Positions 61,444 through 64,000 of a stretch of 64,000 bases of DNA are shown piece by piece. The DNA lies in contig NZ_JAWUDN010000005.1 in assembly GCF_044430645.1 (NCBI RefSeq), forward strand, positions 1 through 64,000, in the 5' to 3' direction. Source of the stretch: Ewingella allii (GTDB taxonomy: Bacteria > Pseudomonadota > Gammaproteobacteria > Enterobacterales > Enterobacteriaceae). The position numbers were made by a program, and so were the translations under genes. Positions within the stretch are counted from its first letter, which is position 1. Every line of letters starts with the position of its first letter. Under the pieces are notes generated by a model. That model did not search any database. It was given only the letters and a program-made list of their open reading frames with translations, and was not told where the DNA came from.

Positions 61444-62694
61444 TCAGCCCTCGGCGTGTGCTCGCTCGACTTCTTCCGCCAGAATCTTCACCCCGCGTTC
61501 GATCTGCTCGGCGTCCGGCACGTAGTTCATACGCATACACTGGTGAGTGTGCGGCCACGGGTGCTCAAGGCCGGGGAAGAAGAAATGCCCCGGCACCATC
61601 AGCACGCCGCGCTGTTTTAGGCGCTGATAGAGCGTTTCAGTGCTGATCGGCAAATCTTTGAACCACAGCCAGAGGAAAATCGCCCCTTCAGGTTTATGAA
61701 TTAAGCAGCGATCTTCCGGCAAATAGCGGCGTAAAGTAGCAATGGTTTCCTGCACGCGCTGATAGTAAAACGGCTTAATGACCTCTTCGGAGAGGCGCAG
61801 CAGATCGCCGCGAGCAATCATTTCATTGGCGATGGCTGGCCCTACGCTGCCCGGCGCGAGGCTGATAATGCCGTTCATGTTGCTGATTGCCGTAATGATT
61901 TTCTCATCCGCGATGACAATTCCGCAGCGCGAACCCGGCAGGCCGAGCTTGGACAGACTCATGCACAGAATGATGTTCGGATTCCACAGCGGCGTGGCTT
62001 CGCTAAAGATAATGCTCGGGAAAGGCACCCCATAGGCGTTGTCGATCAGCAATGGCACGTCGTGCTGCTGGGCGAGAGCGTCGAGGCGCTGTAATTCCTG
62101 ATCGGTTATCACATTGCCGGTCGGGTTGGTCGGGCGTGAAACGCAGATCAAGCCAACTTCTTCATTGATGTTCAGATGGTCGAAATCAACGTGATACTTA
62201 AACTGCCCTTCGGGCAGCAGCTCAATGTTTGGTTTGGCGGAGATAAACAGGCTCTCGTCCAATCCGGCGTCGGCATAGCCCAGATACTCTGGGGCCAGCG
62301 GGAATAGCACTTTGGACATTGAACCGTCTGCGCGACGACCGGCGAACAGATTGAATAAATAGAAGAATGCGCTCTGGCTGCCATTGGTTAACGCAATGTT
62401 TTTTGCATCTAACTCCCAGCCCAGCTCTTTCTTCAATAGCGCCGCCAGCGAGTGGCGCAGCACGTCTTTACCCTGCGGGCCGTCATAGTTGCACAAGGCT
62501 TCTGTCAGCTTGCCTTCGCTTAACATCTCGGTAAACAGCGTCTGGAAATAGTCCTGCATTTCAGGTATTTGCGCAGGATTCCCCCCGCCGAGCATCACAG
62601 CGCCCGGCGTGCGCAGACCTTCGTTCATATCACCCATCAGGCGGCTAATGCCTGTGGAACGGGTAAATTTATCGCCGAAAACAGAAAACGTCAT
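61444..62694 (-). CDS. avtA: Valine-pyruvate aminotransferase
   Basis: 416-residue fold type I PLP aminotransferase (transaminase C), interconverting valine/2-ketoisovalerate with pyruvate/alanine. It is near-identical in layout to E. coli AvtA: ALTNGSQSAFFYLFNLFAGRRADG, SRPTNPTGNVITD, and the PLP-Lys block MSLSKLGLPGSRCGIVIA. Start at ATG 62694 (MTFSVFGDKFTR) matches E. coli; a TTG six bases upstream is in frame. Convergent with ibpB. Confidence 0.95.
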   Translation of the reverse strand: MTFSVFGDKFTRSTGISRLMGDMNEGLRTPGAVMLGGGNPAQIPEMQDYFQTLFTEMLSEGKLTEALCNYDGPQGKDVLRHSLAALLKKELGWELDAKNIALTNGSQSAFFYLFNLFAGRRADGSMSKVLFPLAPEYLGYADAGLDESLFISAKPNIELLPEGQFKYHVDFDHLNINEEVGLICVSRPTNPTGNVITDQELQRLDALAQQHDVPLLIDNAYGVPFPSIIFSEATPLWNPNIILCMSLSKLGLPGSRCGIVIADEKIITAISNMNGIISLAPGSVGPAIANEMIARGDLLRLSEEVIKPFYYQRVQETIATLRRYLPEDRCLIHKPEGAIFLWLWFKDLPISTETLYQRLKQRGVLMVPGHFFFPGLEHPWPHTHQCMRMNYVPDAEQIERGVKILAEEVERAHAEG

Positions 62695-62781
62695 AGTCAA
62701 ACTTTGTGTTATCAGAATGTGATGACCACCTTAACGCTTGCTTTAAAACAGTGCAATCAGGTGCAGGTTTTTGCATGAATT

Positions 62782-62810
62782 CCTCTCCCCGCGCAAGGCG
62801 AAGGGAGAGG
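62782..62810. repeat. Palindrome between avtA and ghrB
   Basis: CCTCTCCC and GGGAGAGG arms around a 13-base loop, with no T-run. It resembles the pstS-pstC hairpin at 30124-30149 and may belong to the same small dispersed family. Confidence 0.5.
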
Positions 62811-62850
62811 TGAAGTGGTGCGGTTTTTACAGCAGAAAAGGCGGAAAAAA

Positions 62851-63828
62851 TTACTTATTTAGAACCTGCGGGTTGACGCAATTCTCTTTCACATCGCCGG
62901 TCAGGGCGGCAATCAGGTTGTCCACCGCGCAGGCGGCCATGCCGTAGCGGGTTTCATGAGTGGCGGAGCCAATGTGTGGCAGCGCGACGACGTTCGGCAG
63001 GCTAAGCAGTGGAGAATCTTTCGGTAGAGGCTCAGTTTCGAACACGTCCATGCCTGCGGCGTGAATGGTGCCGTCCTTGAGCGCGGCGATCAGCGCCTTT
63101 TCATCAATGACCGGGCCGCGACCGGCGCTGATCAGAATCGCGCTGGATTTCATCTTCGCCAGCTGCTCTTTGCCGATGGTGTGGAAGGTCTGGTCAGTCA
63201 GCGGCAGCAGCACGCAGACGAAATCAGATTTAGCCAGCAGTTCGTCCAGCTCGCACTTTTTCGCGCCAAAACGCTCTTCCGCCGCTTTATGCTGGCTGCG
63301 GGCGTTGTACAGCACCGGCATGTCGAAGCCGAAGTGGGCGCGCTGGGCCAGCGCCATGCCGATGCGGCCCATGCCGATAATGCCGATAGTCTTGTGGTGC
63401 ACGTCAACGCCAAACCAGTCCGCGCCGATGTTGCTGGTCCATTCGCCCGCTTTGACGCGCTCGGCCACGTTGACCACGCGGCGCGCGGTGGAGAGCACCA
63501 GCGCCATCACGGTGTCGGCCACGGTGTCGGTCAGCACAGTCGGTGTGTGCATCAGCGGGATTTCGCGGCGAGTCAGCTCGTCTACGTCGAAATTGTCATA
63601 GCCCACGGAAATGGTGGATACGCCGCGCAGGCGCGGAGCGTGGTCCAGCAGTTCTTTGTTCACCGCACCGCCCGAGCCTATCAGCCCTTCAGCCTGTTGC
63701 AAGGCATCGAACACCTTGGCGCGGTTTCCTTCATTAATTCCGTCGAATTCAACAATTGAAAAATGCTCTTCCAGACGTTGATGCAGGTCGGCAGGTAGTT
63801 TTTTGTATAAAACGATAGACGGCTTCAT
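62851..63828 (-). CDS. ghrB: Glyoxylate/hydroxypyruvate reductase B (2-ketoaldonate reductase)
   Basis: 325-residue D-2-hydroxyacid dehydrogenase, similar end to end to E. coli GhrB. It has the NAD(P)-binding motif GIIGMGRIGMALAQRAHFGF near residue 150 and the catalytic Arg in INAGRG-like ISAGRGPVIDE. The Glu and His are in DVFETEPLPKDS and ALPHIGSATHETR. It reduces glyoxylate, hydroxypyruvate and 2-ketogluconate. An upstream gene on the same strand ends 89 bp before it. Confidence 0.94.
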   Translation of the reverse strand: MKPSIVLYKKLPADLHQRLEEHFSIVEFDGINEGNRAKVFDALQQAEGLIGSGGAVNKELLDHAPRLRGVSTISVGYDNFDVDELTRREIPLMHTPTVLTDTVADTVMALVLSTARRVVNVAERVKAGEWTSNIGADWFGVDVHHKTIGIIGMGRIGMALAQRAHFGFDMPVLYNARSQHKAAEERFGAKKCELDELLAKSDFVCVLLPLTDQTFHTIGKEQLAKMKSSAILISAGRGPVIDEKALIAALKDGTIHAAGMDVFETEPLPKDSPLLSLPNVVALPHIGSATHETRYGMAACAVDNLIAALTGDVKENCVNPQVLNK

Positions 63829-63916
63829 TACGGACTCCAGAAACGAATGAATGTACCCAACCTATTGAAATGGCTGGAATAGCGATTTAAAGGTAATGTC
63901 TAAACATAGCACAGGC

Positions 63917-64000
63917 TTAGGCCGACTGCGGCTTGGCGGCATCGCGTTCCGGCTTCACCATCAGGGTCAGTATCACGGACACCAGCAGGGAGACGGCCAT
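63917..64000 (-). CDS. 3' end of a gene running off the right edge, probably a membrane transporter
   Basis: The last 27 codons plus TAA of a minus-strand gene. The visible C-terminus is a hydrophobic helix (AVSLLVSVILTLMV) followed by a charged tail KPERDAAKPQSA, as at the end of many MFS carriers. A 2-ketogluconate or related permease next to ghrB would make sense, but the fragment is too short to decide. No start codon is claimed; the open frame simply reaches the window edge. Confidence 0.55.
   Translation of the reverse strand: MAVSLLVSVILTLMVKPERDAAKPQSA

Noticed and set aside
1..64000. Search for CRISPR arrays, insertion sequences, prophage, integrases, toxin-antitoxin pairs and tRNA genes
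   Set aside because: No regularly spaced repeats, transposase or integrase motifs, phage genes or tRNA cloverleafs were found. The window is nearly all core genome.

Overview
The window is the chromosomal replication-origin region of a gammaproteobacterium of the order Enterobacterales. Gene order and protein sequences follow the Escherichia coli oriC neighbourhood closely: rrn, yieP, rbs, kup, ravA-viaA, asnA/asnC, mioC, oriC, mnmG, rsmG, atp, glmUS, pst-phoU, yieH/adeP/chrR/yieE, mnmE-yidC-yidD-rnpA-rpmH, dnaA-dnaN-recF-gyrB, yidA, dgo, yidR/yidQ, ibpAB. Several E. coli neighbours are absent (hsrA, bgl, tna, mdtL, yidB, cbrA). Short ERIC-type repeats, a different galactonate-locus transporter and the avtA-ghrB continuation suggest a Yersiniaceae-like genome (Serratia/Rahnella/Rouxiella type). 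The genus cannot be fixed from sequence reading alone.

Layout. 1-255: leader and P1/P2 promoters of an rRNA operon reading out of the left edge. 415-6908: yieP and the ribose operon rbsDACBKR with two palindromic RbsR operators. 7119-13888: K+ uptake (kup), the RavA-ViaA MoxR/VWA pair, asparagine synthetase asnA and its regulator asnC. 13978-17438: mioC, oriC (14430-14710) and the tRNA/rRNA modification genes mnmG and rsmG. 18089-25018: the nine-gene F1Fo ATP synthase operon. 25307-28726: glmU and glmS for UDP-GlcNAc synthesis. 28862-33641: a five-repeat Pho box array driving pstSCAB-phoU. 33699-41091: yieH, adeP, chrR, yieE, then an accessory chemoreceptor and an orphan triheme cytochrome c. 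41372-45234: mnmE, yidC, yidD, rnpA, rpmH. 45910-52065: dnaA, dnaN, recF, gyrB. 52251-58106: yidA and the galactonate operon dgoRKAD plus an MFS carrier that is not DgoT. 58177-61366: yidR, yidQ and the heat-shock genes ibpA/ibpB, each with a ROSE-type RNA thermometer. 61444-64000: avtA, ghrB and the 3' end of a further gene.

Functionally this is mostly core genome: replication initiation and fork proteins, energy supply, cell-envelope precursor synthesis, ribosome and membrane biogenesis, phosphate sensing, and two sugar(acid) catabolic operons (ribose, galactonate). I see no prophage, insertion sequence, CRISPR array, toxin-antitoxin pair or defence island, and no convincing unknown multi-gene system. 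The more unusual items are an ERIC repeat family (one full-length-like, three short copies) placed directly after stop codons, the orphan chemoreceptor/cytochrome insertion, the transporter replacement in the dgo operon, variant DnaA boxes R1/R2 in oriC, and several well-formed operator palindromes.
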